Origin: Acetatifactor sp.
GTDB taxonomy: Bacteria > Bacillota > Clostridia > Lachnospirales > Lachnospiraceae
Direction: 5' to 3'
Length of the DNA stretch: 64,000 bases
Assembly (NCBI GenBank): GCA_016290775.1
Contig: JAEEVF010000002.1
Location: 62,001-126,000, forward strand
Positions 1-8,994 of the stretch are shown one piece after another. Both the position numbers and the translations under genes were made by a program. The notes under the pieces are model-generated. The model was not told where the DNA came from. It was given only the letters and a program-made list of their open reading frames with translations, and searched no databases. The first letter of the stretch is position 1; the number at the start of each line of letters is the position of its first letter.

Positions 1-1
1 G

Positions 2-400
2 GCGCAGGAAGCCTTTGCAACCTATGTGAGTTGGATGGAGCCGATCGTCAACGCCGGAGAGGCGATCCGCATTTTCGACGGCGGGCAGATCACCCTTCAA
101 AAAGTGGAGGAGGCAAGCAAGGAAATCCTTCGTGAAAACATGAGGGCACACAGGCTCACGGCCTTCTCTTCGCTGGTAAATATTTTCTCGGGAAATCTTG
201 GATATCTGTTGCTTCTCCTTATGGGAAATAGTATGATGGGAAGTGAGGTCAGAGATTTTGCGCAGCTTTCGAAGATCACGCAATATCGCGGCGAAATGAT
301 GCGTAGCGTCATGTGCGTAAGTAACTGCCAAAGCCGCATGAAGGCAAACCTTTCCGGAGCGATCCGCGTGGAGGAAGTGCTTGGGAAAAAGAGCCAGTAA
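2..400 (+). CDS. ABC exporter transmembrane domain, C-terminal end (partial, ATPase domain absent)
   Basis: The reading frame enters from the left edge and is open from base 2, so the true start lies outside the window. The visible 132 residues read as the last part of a type-1 ABC exporter membrane domain: a charged segment, one clear hydrophobic helix (NIFSGNLGYLLLLLMG) and a C-terminal segment ending in AIRVEEVL, which matches the position where such domains pass into the ATPase domain. Here a stop codon follows at once, and the next gene starts 10 bases later in another frame, so no nucleotide-binding domain is attached. Either the ATPase is encoded separately upstream, or this is a truncated gene. 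The family assignment rests on overall pattern only, because the diagnostic ATPase motifs are missing. Confidence 0.5.
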   Translation, partial: AQEAFATYVSWMEPIVNAGEAIRIFDGGQITLQKVEEASKEILRENMRAHRLTAFSSLVNIFSGNLGYLLLLLMGNSMMGSEVRDFAQLSKITQYRGEMMRSVMCVSNCQSRMKANLSGAIRVEEVLGKKSQ

Positions 401-410
401 GGAGGCCGAC

Positions 411-890
411 ATGGAAGGATCAGAGGTGCAATTGCTCAAGATCGGTGAGCTTGCCGCACTGGCAGGCGTCTCCGTAAAGGCCCTTCGGGTCTATGAAAAA
501 AAGAACGTCATAAAGCCGGTCATGGTGGATGAGGAGACGGGCTATCGGTATTATTCTCCCGATCAATTCCAACAGATCGAGGCGCTGATCGAACTTCAGG
601 ACATGGGCTTTACGCTGAACGAGATCGCGAAGATCCTGTCCGGCAAGTGTTCGAAGGAAGAACTGGATTCTTTGTTTGAGGAAAAGCAGACGGCCCTGCA
701 GGAAATCATCTGGAAAACGGAAGCGAAGATCCGGGAACTCGATGTCATGAAAGCAAGTCTCTCGCAAGGCTCCGAAGCGGAAAAGCTAAGTCAGATGACG
801 GATGAGGAGCGCGCATGGTATCTCGCAAAGCTCGTCCGGGTCAACGAGGAGAATGTGCGCCAGACCCTCAGCGAGGTGCTGTGGCTGTAG
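411..890 (+). CDS. MerR-family transcriptional regulator
   Basis: A 159-residue DNA-binding regulator. Residues 6-75 form a typical MerR winged helix-turn-helix: LLKIGELAALAGVSVKALRVY, then a wing with GYRYYSPDQ and an IEALIELQDMGFTLNEI helix. It is followed by a coiled-coil dimerisation helix (residues about 85-120) and a short effector region too small to place. The start at 411 is chosen because GGAGG lies at 401-405; an upstream in-frame start at 381 would overlap the preceding gene and has no such site. The gene directly follows an ABC exporter gene, which fits a drug- or stress-responsive MerR controlling a transporter, but the ligand cannot be read from the sequence. It is probably co-transcribed with the gene before it. 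Confidence 0.85.
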   Translation: MEGSEVQLLKIGELAALAGVSVKALRVYEKKNVIKPVMVDEETGYRYYSPDQFQQIEALIELQDMGFTLNEIAKILSGKCSKEELDSLFEEKQTALQEIIWKTEAKIRELDVMKASLSQGSEAEKLSQMTDEERAWYLAKLVRVNEENVRQTLSEVLWL

Positions 891-958
891 GCTTGTCGCA
901 AGCATATGACGGCGCCCACAAGCATTCTTGCACAGTGCAATAAGGTTGGAGGCAAAAG

Positions 959-2086
959 ATGAAGATCATACATACGGCGGATCTGCATTTGGATTCGAAA
1001 CTAAAAAGGCATTTGGATGACCGGCGCGCGAAGGAGCGGCGGGATGAACTCCTTTTGACCTTTCAAAGGCTTGTGGAATATGGAGCTCATGAGGGCGTGG
1101 AGGCGATCCTCATCGCGGGGGATCTTTTTGACGCGGCCAAAATCAGTGCGACTGCAAGAAATGCCGTATATCATGCCGTAAAGAATCACCCCGATCTGCA
1201 GTTCTTTTATCTTCGCGGGAACCATGACGCAGATGGTTTTTTGCAGGACGTAAAGGATCGTTTTGAAGAACTCCCTGAAAACCTGAAACTCTTTTCAGAC
1301 ACATGGACGAGCTACGAGCTTTGCGGCAGGGACGGCGCGAGCGTCGTGATCACCGGCGCTGAGATGAATGCGGAGAACAAGGGAAAGCTTGCTGCTTCAC
1401 TTCTTTTGGACCAGGCGAAGAGGAATATCGTGACGCTCCACGGCCAGGAAGTGGAGACCGCAGGAAAGAAGGATGCGGAGATCATACCGCTTCGAGAGTA
1501 TAAGAATAAGGGCATTGATTATCTGGCGCTGGGGCATATCCATGCGCCGAAGCTGGAGAAATTGGATGCCCGCGGCGTATATGCCTACGCCGGCTGTCTG
1601 GAGGGCAGAGGCTTTGATGAGTGTGGCCCGCGCGGATTTTATCTTCTCGAGGTGTCTGCGGATACTATAAAGGCGCAGTTTGTCCCTTTCGCAAAGCGCG
1701 TGACGTACGAGCTTTCCGTGGACGTTTCCAAGGCACTGGTTTCGGATGACGTGGTAGCATGCATCCGTAAGGAAGCCAAGGCTGCAGGCGTTACGGGAGA
1801 GGATCTTGTGAAGGCCGTTTTGGTCGGTGAAACCGAAATGGATGCAGAGTTTGACTTAGGATATGTCGCAAAGGCTTTGGAGGAGGAATTCTATTTCTTC
1901 AAGGTCAAGGATCAAAGCCGCCCCAAAGTGGATTATGAGCGCTTTGCATTGGACGCATCCCTTAAGGGGGAGTACGTGCGAAGGATCCGGGAAGCAGTGC
2001 AGGTCGGGGAACTTAACGAGGAAGAGGCTTCGGAAATGATCCGCCTGGGCGTGAGATTGCTTGCGAGGGAGGAGAAGTTGTCATGA
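959..2086 (+). CDS. SbcD/YhaO-like DNA repair exonuclease (metallophosphoesterase)
   Basis: A 375-residue calcineurin-type phosphoesterase, the nuclease half of an SbcCD/Mre11-Rad50-like pair. All metal-binding motifs are visible in order: DLHLD (8-12), GDLFD (54-58), GNHD (87-90), a LHG motif near 159 and GHIH near 201. The rest is a cap and C-terminal helical part. The start at 959 follows TTGGAGG with good spacing. A 13-bp perfect palindrome (TTGCACAGTGCAA, 928-940) lies just upstream and may be regulatory. The stop overlaps the start of the next gene by the sequence ATGA, so the two are translationally coupled, as expected for subunits of one complex. Length and partner favour the Bacillus YhaO branch over classical SbcD. 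Confidence 0.88.
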   Translation: MKIIHTADLHLDSKLKRHLDDRRAKERRDELLLTFQRLVEYGAHEGVEAILIAGDLFDAAKISATARNAVYHAVKNHPDLQFFYLRGNHDADGFLQDVKDRFEELPENLKLFSDTWTSYELCGRDGASVVITGAEMNAENKGKLAASLLLDQAKRNIVTLHGQEVETAGKKDAEIIPLREYKNKGIDYLALGHIHAPKLEKLDARGVYAYAGCLEGRGFDECGPRGFYLLEVSADTIKAQFVPFAKRVTYELSVDVSKALVSDDVVACIRKEAKAAGVTGEDLVKAVLVGETEMDAEFDLGYVAKALEEEFYFFKVKDQSRPKVDYERFALDASLKGEYVRRIREAVQVGELNEEEASEMIRLGVRLLAREEKLS

Positions 2087-4548
2087 GATTGCTTCGGATA
2101 AACATTGAGAGATTTGGAACCCTCTCGCAGTTTTCCATGGATCTGAAGGAGGGCGTGAATGAAGTCTTAGAAGAGAATGGCTGGGGGAAATCCACGCTCG
2201 CAGCGTTTCTTCGCGTGATGTTTTATGGCCTCGAGGGTGCCAGGAAAAAGGAACTGTCCGAGAATGACAGATTAAAGTACCAGCCTTGGGATCAGGGACC
2301 TTTTGGTGGTTCCATTGAATTTGAAGTGAACGGAAAGCGCTATGTCGCAACGCGGTTTTTCGGGCAGAAGGAGAAGGATGCAACCTTCCGCCTGCAGGAT
2401 GCGACGACGCTTCTTGACAGCAAGGATTATTCGGAACGCCTTGGCGAGGAGCTGTTTGGGATCGACCGAGAATCCTTTGAAAAGACAAGCTTTATCGACG
2501 GTGACGCGATCCGCTACCACGGGATCAACAGTGCCATCGGTTCCAAGGTGGGCTCCATATCTCAGACGGATGACCTTGCAAACTATGATGCCGCACAGGA
2601 GCAGATGAAGGATTTCCTGAACGCAAACTCTCCCAAGAAAAGGACGGGAAAGCTTTTCCAGATAGAGGACTCGATCAAGGAGTTGGAGCGAGACCTGAAA
2701 AAGATGGATGCGGCGAAAGAGAGCACGGAAGGCATTAAGCAGCTTCGGGAGCAGGAAAATGAAAAGCTTTTGCAGTGCAAGGCAGAGAGGGAGAACGCGC
2801 AGAAAGAATTAAGCGGTTTGCTGGAGAAACGAAAGATCCTGCAAGACCAAAAACATAAGGCAGAGCTTGAGGCGGCAGCAGTCGCAAGGCGTTCCCGGCT
2901 TGACGCAAGGCAGGAAAGCTTTGGCGGTCATATCCCCTTGAGGGAAGAACTTCAAAAGCTTAAGGCAGATGCTGAGGCCGTGCGTGATCACGAGATCCGT
3001 TCGGAAGGGACCGCAAAGCCAGGAGAGAATGAACGACTTGAGCGATTAAAGCGGTATTTCCGTCACGGCGTTCCGAGCGAAGCGGAGGTTTTGGAGCAGA
3101 TCGGACATTGGAATTCCTTGCAGGACGGCATGCAAAAAAGGCTTCATCTGGAGGAACAGCAGGAAGCGGAAAAGCAGGCGATGGAGGCTGCCGAGACGGA
3201 GCTGAAACGCCTTGAGGCGGCAGCAGACTTAGCCGTGGCAGAAAAGAAAAAGGCACAATCCCAAAAGAAGCTTTGGGGCATTTTACTGTTGGCGGCCGGA
3301 ATTATTCTAGGGTTGCTCACGGCTGTGATCCCGCTGAATTCGATCTTTTGGATCCCGTCAGGTCTCCTTAGTCTTGTGGGCGTTCTTCTTATGCTGCTTC
3401 CCGTGATCTCATCGGGAGCAAAGGAGGACATTCCCATGGGCGAGACGCAGGTGATCCGCCTTCGTCAAAAGGAGCGCGAGGAAAAGATCGAAGGACTAAA
3501 GCAAACGCTTCGTGCACAGGATGAGACAAACCGTGCGGAGGAAGCGTCCGTTCGCACTTTCTTGGAACAAAGGGAGATCATGTATTCCCGCGCAGACGCA
3601 GAGAATCTGCTGTATGAGCTCAAGAACCGAAGGGCTGAATATCAGTCTCTTTTGAGTGAGGAAGAGGAAGCAAAACAAAAGGTGCAGCGCTTGGAGGAGG
3701 AAGGCGCGGCGCTTCGCAAGGCTTTGGAGACAAGTCTGCAGGAAGTAGGATTAACCCAGACCTTCCAACCGACGCAACATGCGCAAATCCTTGACTGGAT
3801 CGCGCAGACGCTTCAAAACCTGGCAGCATATGAGAGCGAAAAGAGGGAAGATGAGGCGGCGCAAAAAGCGTTGAAAGCCTTCCTGGAAGAGCATCCGGGT
3901 CTCGGATCGGCGGAAGTATCCGACCTTTCTGAGGAGCGCCTCAAAGAACAGGAAGAGGCATTAACGGCGCGGGTTCAGGAGCTTTCCGTGAAGGAATCAG
4001 GCATTCATGAAACGATCAGTGCCTATGGGCGAAGCCTGGATGAGGCATATGATGAGCTGGAGAGACTGCGTGAGGAGCAGGAGCGCCAGGAAGCCTTGAA
4101 GGAAGAGCGGGATGCTTTGGCCGCACGCTATCAGCTTGTCGAAAAAACGGATGCATATCTTAAAGCCGCAAAGGAAGGGTTTATTGCAAGGTTCATGCAA
4201 CCCGTGAAATCAGCATTTGACGGGTATTATGAATTGGTGACGGGGCGCCTTGGGAGCGGCGCGGAGTTCCAGATTGACGCCAACATGAACATCTACCGCA
4301 AGGAAGTCGGGGAATTCCGTGACGTGGAAGCGCAGAGTGAGGGACTTGGCGAAGTGATCGGACTGTGCATCCGCATGGCACTTCTCGACGTCATGTACGA
4401 AAAAGAAGGGCCGCTTGTGATCTTGGATGATCCGTTTTCGGGGATGGACGCAAAGCACCTGGAAGGAACGAAGAAGTTTTTGGAGAAGGTGGCGGGGAAG
4501 TACCAGATTTTGTATTTCACGTGCCATGAGAGTAGGGGGATGGTGTAG
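2083..4548 (+). CDS. SbcC/YhaN-like AAA ATPase with coiled coils and membrane segments
   Basis: An 821-residue ATPase partner of the preceding nuclease. The N-terminus carries the nucleotide-binding loop ENGWGKST (31-38); the usual first glycine of the Walker A motif is Glu here. Two long charged coiled-coil arms flank a hydrophobic pair of helices at about residues 396-440, the layout of Bacillus YhaN, which suggests attachment to the membrane rather than the zinc-hook dimer of true SbcC. Near the C-terminus are the ABC-like signature region (SEGLGEVIGLCIRMALLD) and Walker B with catalytic acid (LVILDDPFSGMD). The predicted role is ATP-dependent DNA end processing with the upstream nuclease. 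A start at 2083 is supported by GGGAGGAG and the ATGA overlap. Confidence 0.85.
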   Translation: MRLLRINIERFGTLSQFSMDLKEGVNEVLEENGWGKSTLAAFLRVMFYGLEGARKKELSENDRLKYQPWDQGPFGGSIEFEVNGKRYVATRFFGQKEKDATFRLQDATTLLDSKDYSERLGEELFGIDRESFEKTSFIDGDAIRYHGINSAIGSKVGSISQTDDLANYDAAQEQMKDFLNANSPKKRTGKLFQIEDSIKELERDLKKMDAAKESTEGIKQLREQENEKLLQCKAERENAQKELSGLLEKRKILQDQKHKAELEAAAVARRSRLDARQESFGGHIPLREELQKLKADAEAVRDHEIRSEGTAKPGENERLERLKRYFRHGVPSEAEVLEQIGHWNSLQDGMQKRLHLEEQQEAEKQAMEAAETELKRLEAAADLAVAEKKKAQSQKKLWGILLLAAGIILGLLTAVIPLNSIFWIPSGLLSLVGVLLMLLPVISSGAKEDIPMGETQVIRLRQKEREEKIEGLKQTLRAQDETNRAEEASVRTFLEQREIMYSRADAENLLYELKNRRAEYQSLLSEEEEAKQKVQRLEEEGAALRKALETSLQEVGLTQTFQPTQHAQILDWIAQTLQNLAAYESEKREDEAAQKALKAFLEEHPGLGSAEVSDLSEERLKEQEEALTARVQELSVKESGIHETISAYGRSLDEAYDELERLREEQERQEALKEERDALAARYQLVEKTDAYLKAAKEGFIARFMQPVKSAFDGYYELVTGRLGSGAEFQIDANMNIYRKEVGEFRDVEAQSEGLGEVIGLCIRMALLDVMYEKEGPLVILDDPFSGMDAKHLEGTKKFLEKVAGKYQILYFTCHESRGMV

Positions 4549-4554
4549 AGTTAG

Positions 4555-4648
4555 TTTGCGCTGGTTCCTCCCTCATTCGCACAACCTGCGGTTGTTGCTC
4601 ATGAAGGGTGGGAATGCAATACGAAAAGAGTGTCGATGCACGCGCAAA
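4555..4648. repeat. Nested palindromic element 1
   Basis: An outer 7-bp inverted repeat (TTTGCGC at 4555-4561, GCGCAAA at 4642-4648) encloses a long imperfect hairpin whose core is ACAACC-TGC-GGTTGT (about 4581-4595), extended by CCTCCCTCAT and CATGAAGGGTGGG. It fills the space behind the YhaN-like gene. No protein-coding sense was found. See the neighbouring element and the related findings. Confidence 0.5.
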
Positions 4649-4659
4649 TGGAAATCGGC

Positions 4660-4779
4660 AGCGCTGTTTTACATCCATGAGCAAAGGAGCTCATGGACGT
4701 AAATCGCATCAAACAAAGAAGGAACGGATCTCATGCAAGCATGGATCCGTCCCTTTTTGTTTTCTGCTAAAACAGCGCT
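4660..4779. repeat. Nested palindromic element 2, containing a terminator hairpin
   Basis: A perfect 12-bp outer inverted repeat (AGCGCTGTTTTA at 4660-4671, its complement at 4768-4779) encloses two hairpins. Hairpin one is TTTACATCCATGAGC / GCTCATGGACGTAAA (4668-4682 with 4689-4703). Hairpin two pairs ACGGATC with GATCCGT (4724-4750) and is followed by a T-rich tract. The result is a three-way-junction shape. It could be a small mobile palindrome or a structured 3' untranslated region. Confidence 0.5.
4721..4760 (+). terminator. Probable rho-independent terminator of the SbcD/SbcC-like operon
   Basis: A stem built from GGAACGGATC and GATCCGTCCC with an inner CATG/CATG pair, followed by TTTTTGTTTT. 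It lies about 170 bases behind the YhaN-like stop codon and inside nested element 2. Confidence 0.65.
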
Positions 4780-4812
4780 TGGGTATCACTTCAAGTATGG
4801 TACTTACAGCAG

Positions 4813-5235
4813 TTACATAATTTTCCTAAATTCGTGAATGTGGTACTCTTTGTCGTATTTCATTTCGCAGGGGATCATGTCGTGGAGTTTGTAGCCTTTG
4901 CCTACGAACTCGGAAGTGCGGATCTTTGTCGTGGTGTCATAGAAAGCATCTCTTGCCGCATTGTAGAAGACCAGGCGGACCTTGGTCGTTTCGCCTTTTG
5001 TATCGACGGCCCCCACCAAGCCTCTGGTCGCACATTTGATCCCTGCGCCATCCATGGGCTGGAAATTCTCAACCTTCAATTGTTCCTGTAATTCTTCAGG
5101 AATGCCTGCCAACAGCTCTTCAAGCTTTTGGCCGCTCTTTTTTCCAATGACAAAAACGACAATGGTGAAAACACCGATCACGACAGCTGCGACAATGATG
5201 CTGATGATCAAGTCATGCAAACTCATATTCCACAT
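4813..5235 (-). CDS. Small membrane-anchored protein of unknown function
   Basis: A 140-residue protein that I do not recognise. It has one N-terminal membrane helix (residues about 8-30, IISIIVAAVVIGVFTIVVFVIG), followed by a short charged linker KKSGQKLEELL and a soluble domain of about 95 residues, presumably cytoplasmic by the positive-inside rule. No catalytic motif is evident. The start at 5235 is supported by AGGAGG 8 bases upstream; a second Met at residue 4 is less well placed. It stands alone, transcribed toward the SbcC-like gene and divergently from the hydrogenase operon, so context gives no clear hint of its job. Confidence 0.7.
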   Translation of the reverse strand: MWNMSLHDLIISIIVAAVVIGVFTIVVFVIGKKSGQKLEELLAGIPEELQEQLKVENFQPMDGAGIKCATRGLVGAVDTKGETTKVRLVFYNAARDAFYDTTTKIRTSEFVGKGYKLHDMIPCEMKYDKEYHIHEFRKIM

Positions 5236-5351
5236 TTGTTTAACCTCCTATAGCATTATAGTTTACCCTACCCGATTTCATCTTAGCACATGGCATATTT
5301 TGTTGCAAGCGCAAAATAAACATATTCTAACGGCAAATATTGAGAAAAAGA

Positions 5352-5380
5352 TTGTTTCAAAGACGCAAGTATGATAAAAT
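5352..5380 (+). promoter_or_regulatory. Sigma-A type promoter of the hydrogenase operon
   Basis: TTGTTT (5352-5357), a 17-bp spacer and TAAAAT (5375-5380), about 65 bases before the TTG start of the oxidoreductase gene. It is the best match in this intergenic region. Confidence 0.6.
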
Positions 5381-5446
5381 ATTATCATGTATGGGCTTCT
5401 TTTTGAGGGGCCCAATCGGAGAGAAGAAATTCAAGGAGGAAGGATC

Positions 5447-7282
5447 TTGAGTAGATTAACTTTGATCAAGGAAAATCAGTCTCAGGTGACTGTGGACTCG
5501 CTGTCCAAGGACTTGGAGCGAAGGATCGTGGCGAACCCCACGGGTTCATGTCCCGTTGACATGACGAGTTCATTCATCAAGATGTGTCTTGCCCAGTCCT
5601 GTGGTAAGTGTGTGCCCTGCCGCGTTGGACTCAACCAGCTGGCAAGGCTGTTTGATGACGTGCTGAACAATAATGCGGACGAGGAGAAGTTAAAGCTCAT
5701 CCAGTCCACGGCGGAATCCATTTATCTTTCCGCAGACTGTGCGGTAGGATATGGCGCAGCCGAGATCGCGCTGAAGTGTCTCGAGGGTTGTCGTGATGAT
5801 TTCCTGACGCATATCCGCGAGGGGCATTGCTCCTGCAATTCCAATGAGCCCGTGTCCTGCGTGAACATGTGCCCTGCGCACGTGGACATCCCTGGTTACG
5901 TTGCATTGGTGCATGAGGAGCGTTATGCGGACGCCATCCGCCTGATCCGTAAGGACAATCCGCTTCCTTCCGTTTGTGCATATGTTTGCGAACATCCTTG
6001 TGAGAATCATTGTAAGAGAAATCTTGTGGATGCAGCCATCAACATCAGAGGCTTAAAGAAGATGGCGGCAGATCATGCCGGAGAGGTTCCCGTGCCCGAG
6101 TGCGCAAAGGCAACTGGCAAGAAGGTAGCCGTGATCGGCGGCGGCCCCGGCGGTCTTTCGGCAGCATATTTCTTATCCCTCATGGGCCATAAGGTGACCA
6201 TTTACGAGCAGAGAGCAAAGCTTGGCGGCATGCTTCGTTACGGCATTCCTAACTACAGATTGCCGAGAACGATGCTGGACGCAGAGATCAAGCAGATTCT
6301 CTCGACGGGCATCGAGGTTCACACCAACGTCAGCGTCGGAAATGACATTTCCATGGACGAGATCGTGAAGGAGTACGATGCGTGCTTCGTAGCCGTTGGC
6401 GCACATATCGACAAGAAGCTTGGCATCGAGGGCGAGGACGCAAAGAGCGGCGTGATCAGTGCCGTTTCCATGCTTCGCGGCATTGGCGATGACATTTACC
6501 CTGATTTCAAGGGCAAGGAGATCGCGGTAGTCGGCGGCGGAAACGTGGCCATGGACGTGGCAAGATCGGCCATCCGTCTTGGCGCATCGAAGGTTTCCAT
6601 CGTTTACAGAAGACGTAAGGCAGACATGACGGCCCTGAAGGAAGAGATCGAGAGCGCGGAGGCTGAGGGCTGCGACGTACTTGAACTGATGGCACCCGTG
6701 AAGATCGAGCTTGACGGGGAAGGCAATGCAGTTGGTCTTTGGATGCAGCCGCAGATGATCAGTAACGTCGTGAACGGCAGACCTGCACCGAAGAAGGCAA
6801 ACAAGGAAATGATCCTGCTTCACAGCGACGTGATCATCGTTGCGATCGGTCAGGGCATTGCGACGGAATATTTTGAAGAGACCGGTATTCCCGTAAAGCG
6901 TGGTACCTTTGCGGCACAGGATACCGGTAAGATCACGACGTCCGAAGGCATTTTTGCCGGAGGCGACTGCGTGACCGGTCCCGCAACCGTGATCCGTGCC
7001 ATTGCGGCAGGTAAGGTTGCAGCGGCAAACATCGATGAATATCTTGGCTTCCACCACGTGATCACCGCGGACATCGACATTCCGAGGGCAACCCATGATG
7101 ACAAGCTTCCCTGCGGTCGTGCCGAGGTTCCCATGCGTGACGCATTCGATCGGAAGGATGACTTCGATCCCGTTGAAAAGGGCTTCTCCTGTGAGGAAGC
7201 CTGCCATGAGTCCGGTAGGTGCCTAAGATGCGACAACTTCGGATTCGGATCATTTAGGGGAGGGAGACAGAGCAGATGGTAA
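5447..7282 (+). CDS. Hydrogenase-linked NAD(P)H oxidoreductase: NuoF-type Fe-S domain fused to glutamate-synthase small-subunit-like flavoprotein
   Basis: A 611-residue electron-transfer protein. Residues about 40-120 resemble the iron-sulfur end of NuoF (SCGKCVPCR, with further cysteines at 98, 111 and 115). Residues 128-215 carry the eight-cysteine [4Fe-4S] domain of the GltD/dihydropyrimidine dehydrogenase type. Then come an FAD-binding Rossmann motif (GGGPGG, 231-236), an NAD(P)-binding motif (GGGNVAMD, 363-370) and the FAD-closing GGDCVTGPATV. It should pass electrons between a pyridine nucleotide and the hydrogenase encoded next. The start is taken as TTG at 5447, because AGGAGG lies 6 bases upstream; an ATG at 5387 has no such site. 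It overlaps the hydrogenase gene by 7 bases. In other genomes this pairing marks group A2 [FeFe] hydrogenases. Confidence 0.85.
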   Translation: MSRLTLIKENQSQVTVDSLSKDLERRIVANPTGSCPVDMTSSFIKMCLAQSCGKCVPCRVGLNQLARLFDDVLNNNADEEKLKLIQSTAESIYLSADCAVGYGAAEIALKCLEGCRDDFLTHIREGHCSCNSNEPVSCVNMCPAHVDIPGYVALVHEERYADAIRLIRKDNPLPSVCAYVCEHPCENHCKRNLVDAAINIRGLKKMAADHAGEVPVPECAKATGKKVAVIGGGPGGLSAAYFLSLMGHKVTIYEQRAKLGGMLRYGIPNYRLPRTMLDAEIKQILSTGIEVHTNVSVGNDISMDEIVKEYDACFVAVGAHIDKKLGIEGEDAKSGVISAVSMLRGIGDDIYPDFKGKEIAVVGGGNVAMDVARSAIRLGASKVSIVYRRRKADMTALKEEIESAEAEGCDVLELMAPVKIELDGEGNAVGLWMQPQMISNVVNGRPAPKKANKEMILLHSDVIIVAIGQGIATEYFEETGIPVKRGTFAAQDTGKITTSEGIFAGGDCVTGPATVIRAIAAGKVAAANIDEYLGFHHVITADIDIPRATHDDKLPCGRAEVPMRDAFDRKDDFDPVEKGFSCEEACHESGRCLRCDNFGFGSFRGGRQSRW

Positions 7283-8976
7283 ACTTAACAATAGACAATA
7301 AGCCCGTGACCGTCGCAGACGGCACAACAATCTTAGAAGCCGCCAGAAAGGTCGGCATCAACATTCCCACCCTGTGTTACCTCAAGGAGATCAATGAGAT
7401 CGGCGCCTGCAGGATCTGCGTGGTGGAAGTGGAAGGCGTGGAAAGATGCGTTACTGCCTGCAATACCGTGGTAACGGAAGGCATGGTGATCCACACCAAC
7501 AGCGCGAAGGCCAGAACCACCAGAAAGACCAACGTAAAGCTGATCCTGTCCCAGCACAAGACGAACTGTACGACCTGCGTACGAAGCGGCAACTGCACGC
7601 TGCAGACCGTTGCAAATGACCTGAACATCACGAAGATGAATTACGATTCCGTGATCGAGGAGAAAAAGTGGGATCGTAAGAGCCCTCTGATCCGCGATGC
7701 GTCCAAGTGCGTGAAGTGCATGCGTTGCGTACAGACCTGTGACAAGGTTCAAGGCATGCATGTCTGGGACGTGGTCAACACGGGTTCATATACCACCGTT
7801 GGCGTGCGTGACAACAAGCAATTCTGCGACGTGAACTGCACCATTTGCGGTCAGTGTATCGTGAACTGCCCCGTAGGTGCCTTGAGAGAGCATGATGACG
7901 TAACAAAGGTGCTCCTTGCAGTTGAAAATTCGGAGCTGATCACTGTAGTTCAGATCGCTCCCGCAGTAAGATCTTCCTGGGGTGAGGATTTTGGTCTTTC
8001 GAAGGAATTTGCGACCGAGAAGAGAATGGTCGGAGCCCTTCGCAATGCCGGTTTTGACTATATTTTCGACACGACGTTTTCCGCAGACCTGACCATCATG
8101 GAAGAGGGGAGCGAGCTTTTGCAAAGGCTTCCTGAGATCAAGGAATCCGGCATGCCGATGTTCACCTCCTGCTGTCCCGGTTGGGTGCACTTCATGCGGA
8201 GCGAATATCCTGACATGCTTCCGAGACTTTCCACGGCGAAGTCGCCGCAGGGAATGTTTGGTGCGGTTGCAAAGACCTATTTCGCCGAAAAGCTTGGCGT
8301 AGAACCCGAGAAGATCTTCTGCGTGTCGATCATGCCTTGTACCGCAAAGAAGAAGGAGATCACCTGGAAGAACAGCGGAGATTACGTGGATGCCGTTCTG
8401 ACCACCAGAGAGATGAACCGTCTGATCAAGACCTTCTTCGTGAATCCCGAGGAGATCCCAGAGGATGATTTTGATTCACCCCTTGGCACCGGTACTGGCG
8501 CAGGCGTGATCTTTGGCGCGACCGGCGGCGTGATGGAGGCAGCCCTTCGCAGTGCTTATTATATGGTGACGAAGGAGAATCCTCCCGTGGATGCCTTTAA
8601 GGACGTTCGCGGCTTAAAGGGCTGGAAGGAAGCAAGTTATGACGTGGCAGGCACGCCCGTGAAGGTGGCAGTGGCCAGCGGTCTTGTGAACACGAGAAAG
8701 CTCATGGAGGCCATTCGCAACAAGGAAGTGACCTATGATTTCGTTGAGATCATGGCATGTCCCGGCGGTTGCGTGAACGGCGGCGGACAGCCCATTCATC
8801 ACGATGGACCCGACGTGGCCGAGCGTGCGGGCGTGTTGTACGGACTTGATCAGAAGAACAATCTCCGTTACTCTCATGAGAATCCAGAGGTCATCAAACT
8901 CTATGAGGACTTCTTTGGAGAACCCTTATCACACAAGGCACACGAGCTTTTGCACATTGAGCATATTGTGGAATAA
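7276..8976 (+). CDS. [FeFe] hydrogenase catalytic subunit, group A2 (glutamate-synthase-linked type)
   Basis: A 566-residue enzyme for reversible H2 formation. From the N-terminus: a [2Fe-2S] ferredoxin domain (Cys 34, 45, 48, 62), a His-Cys3 cluster site (H94, C98, C101, C107), and two [4Fe-4S] sites (C145/148/151/155 and C188/191/194/198). The H-cluster domain follows with all three signatures: TSCCPGW (297-303), MPCTAKK (353-359) and ACPGGCVNGG (494-503). Nothing essential is missing. The partner encoded just upstream has a NuoF/GltD-like flavoprotein fold, so the expected role is exchange of electrons between H2 and NAD(P) during fermentation. The subgroup is inferred from this partner and the domain order. 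Maturases HydE, HydF and HydG are not in the window. Confidence 0.93.
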   Translation: MVNLTIDNKPVTVADGTTILEAARKVGINIPTLCYLKEINEIGACRICVVEVEGVERCVTACNTVVTEGMVIHTNSAKARTTRKTNVKLILSQHKTNCTTCVRSGNCTLQTVANDLNITKMNYDSVIEEKKWDRKSPLIRDASKCVKCMRCVQTCDKVQGMHVWDVVNTGSYTTVGVRDNKQFCDVNCTICGQCIVNCPVGALREHDDVTKVLLAVENSELITVVQIAPAVRSSWGEDFGLSKEFATEKRMVGALRNAGFDYIFDTTFSADLTIMEEGSELLQRLPEIKESGMPMFTSCCPGWVHFMRSEYPDMLPRLSTAKSPQGMFGAVAKTYFAEKLGVEPEKIFCVSIMPCTAKKKEITWKNSGDYVDAVLTTREMNRLIKTFFVNPEEIPEDDFDSPLGTGTGAGVIFGATGGVMEAALRSAYYMVTKENPPVDAFKDVRGLKGWKEASYDVAGTPVKVAVASGLVNTRKLMEAIRNKEVTYDFVEIMACPGGCVNGGGQPIHHDGPDVAERAGVLYGLDQKNNLRYSHENPEVIKLYEDFFGEPLSHKAHELLHIEHIVE

Positions 8977-8994
8977 GGAATGATGAAAGAGTCG

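Noticed and set aside
6173..7207. Long minus-strand open frame opposite the oxidoreductase gene
   Set aside because: Antisense shadow of a well-supported gene, rich in His and Cys from reversed codons, with no family match.
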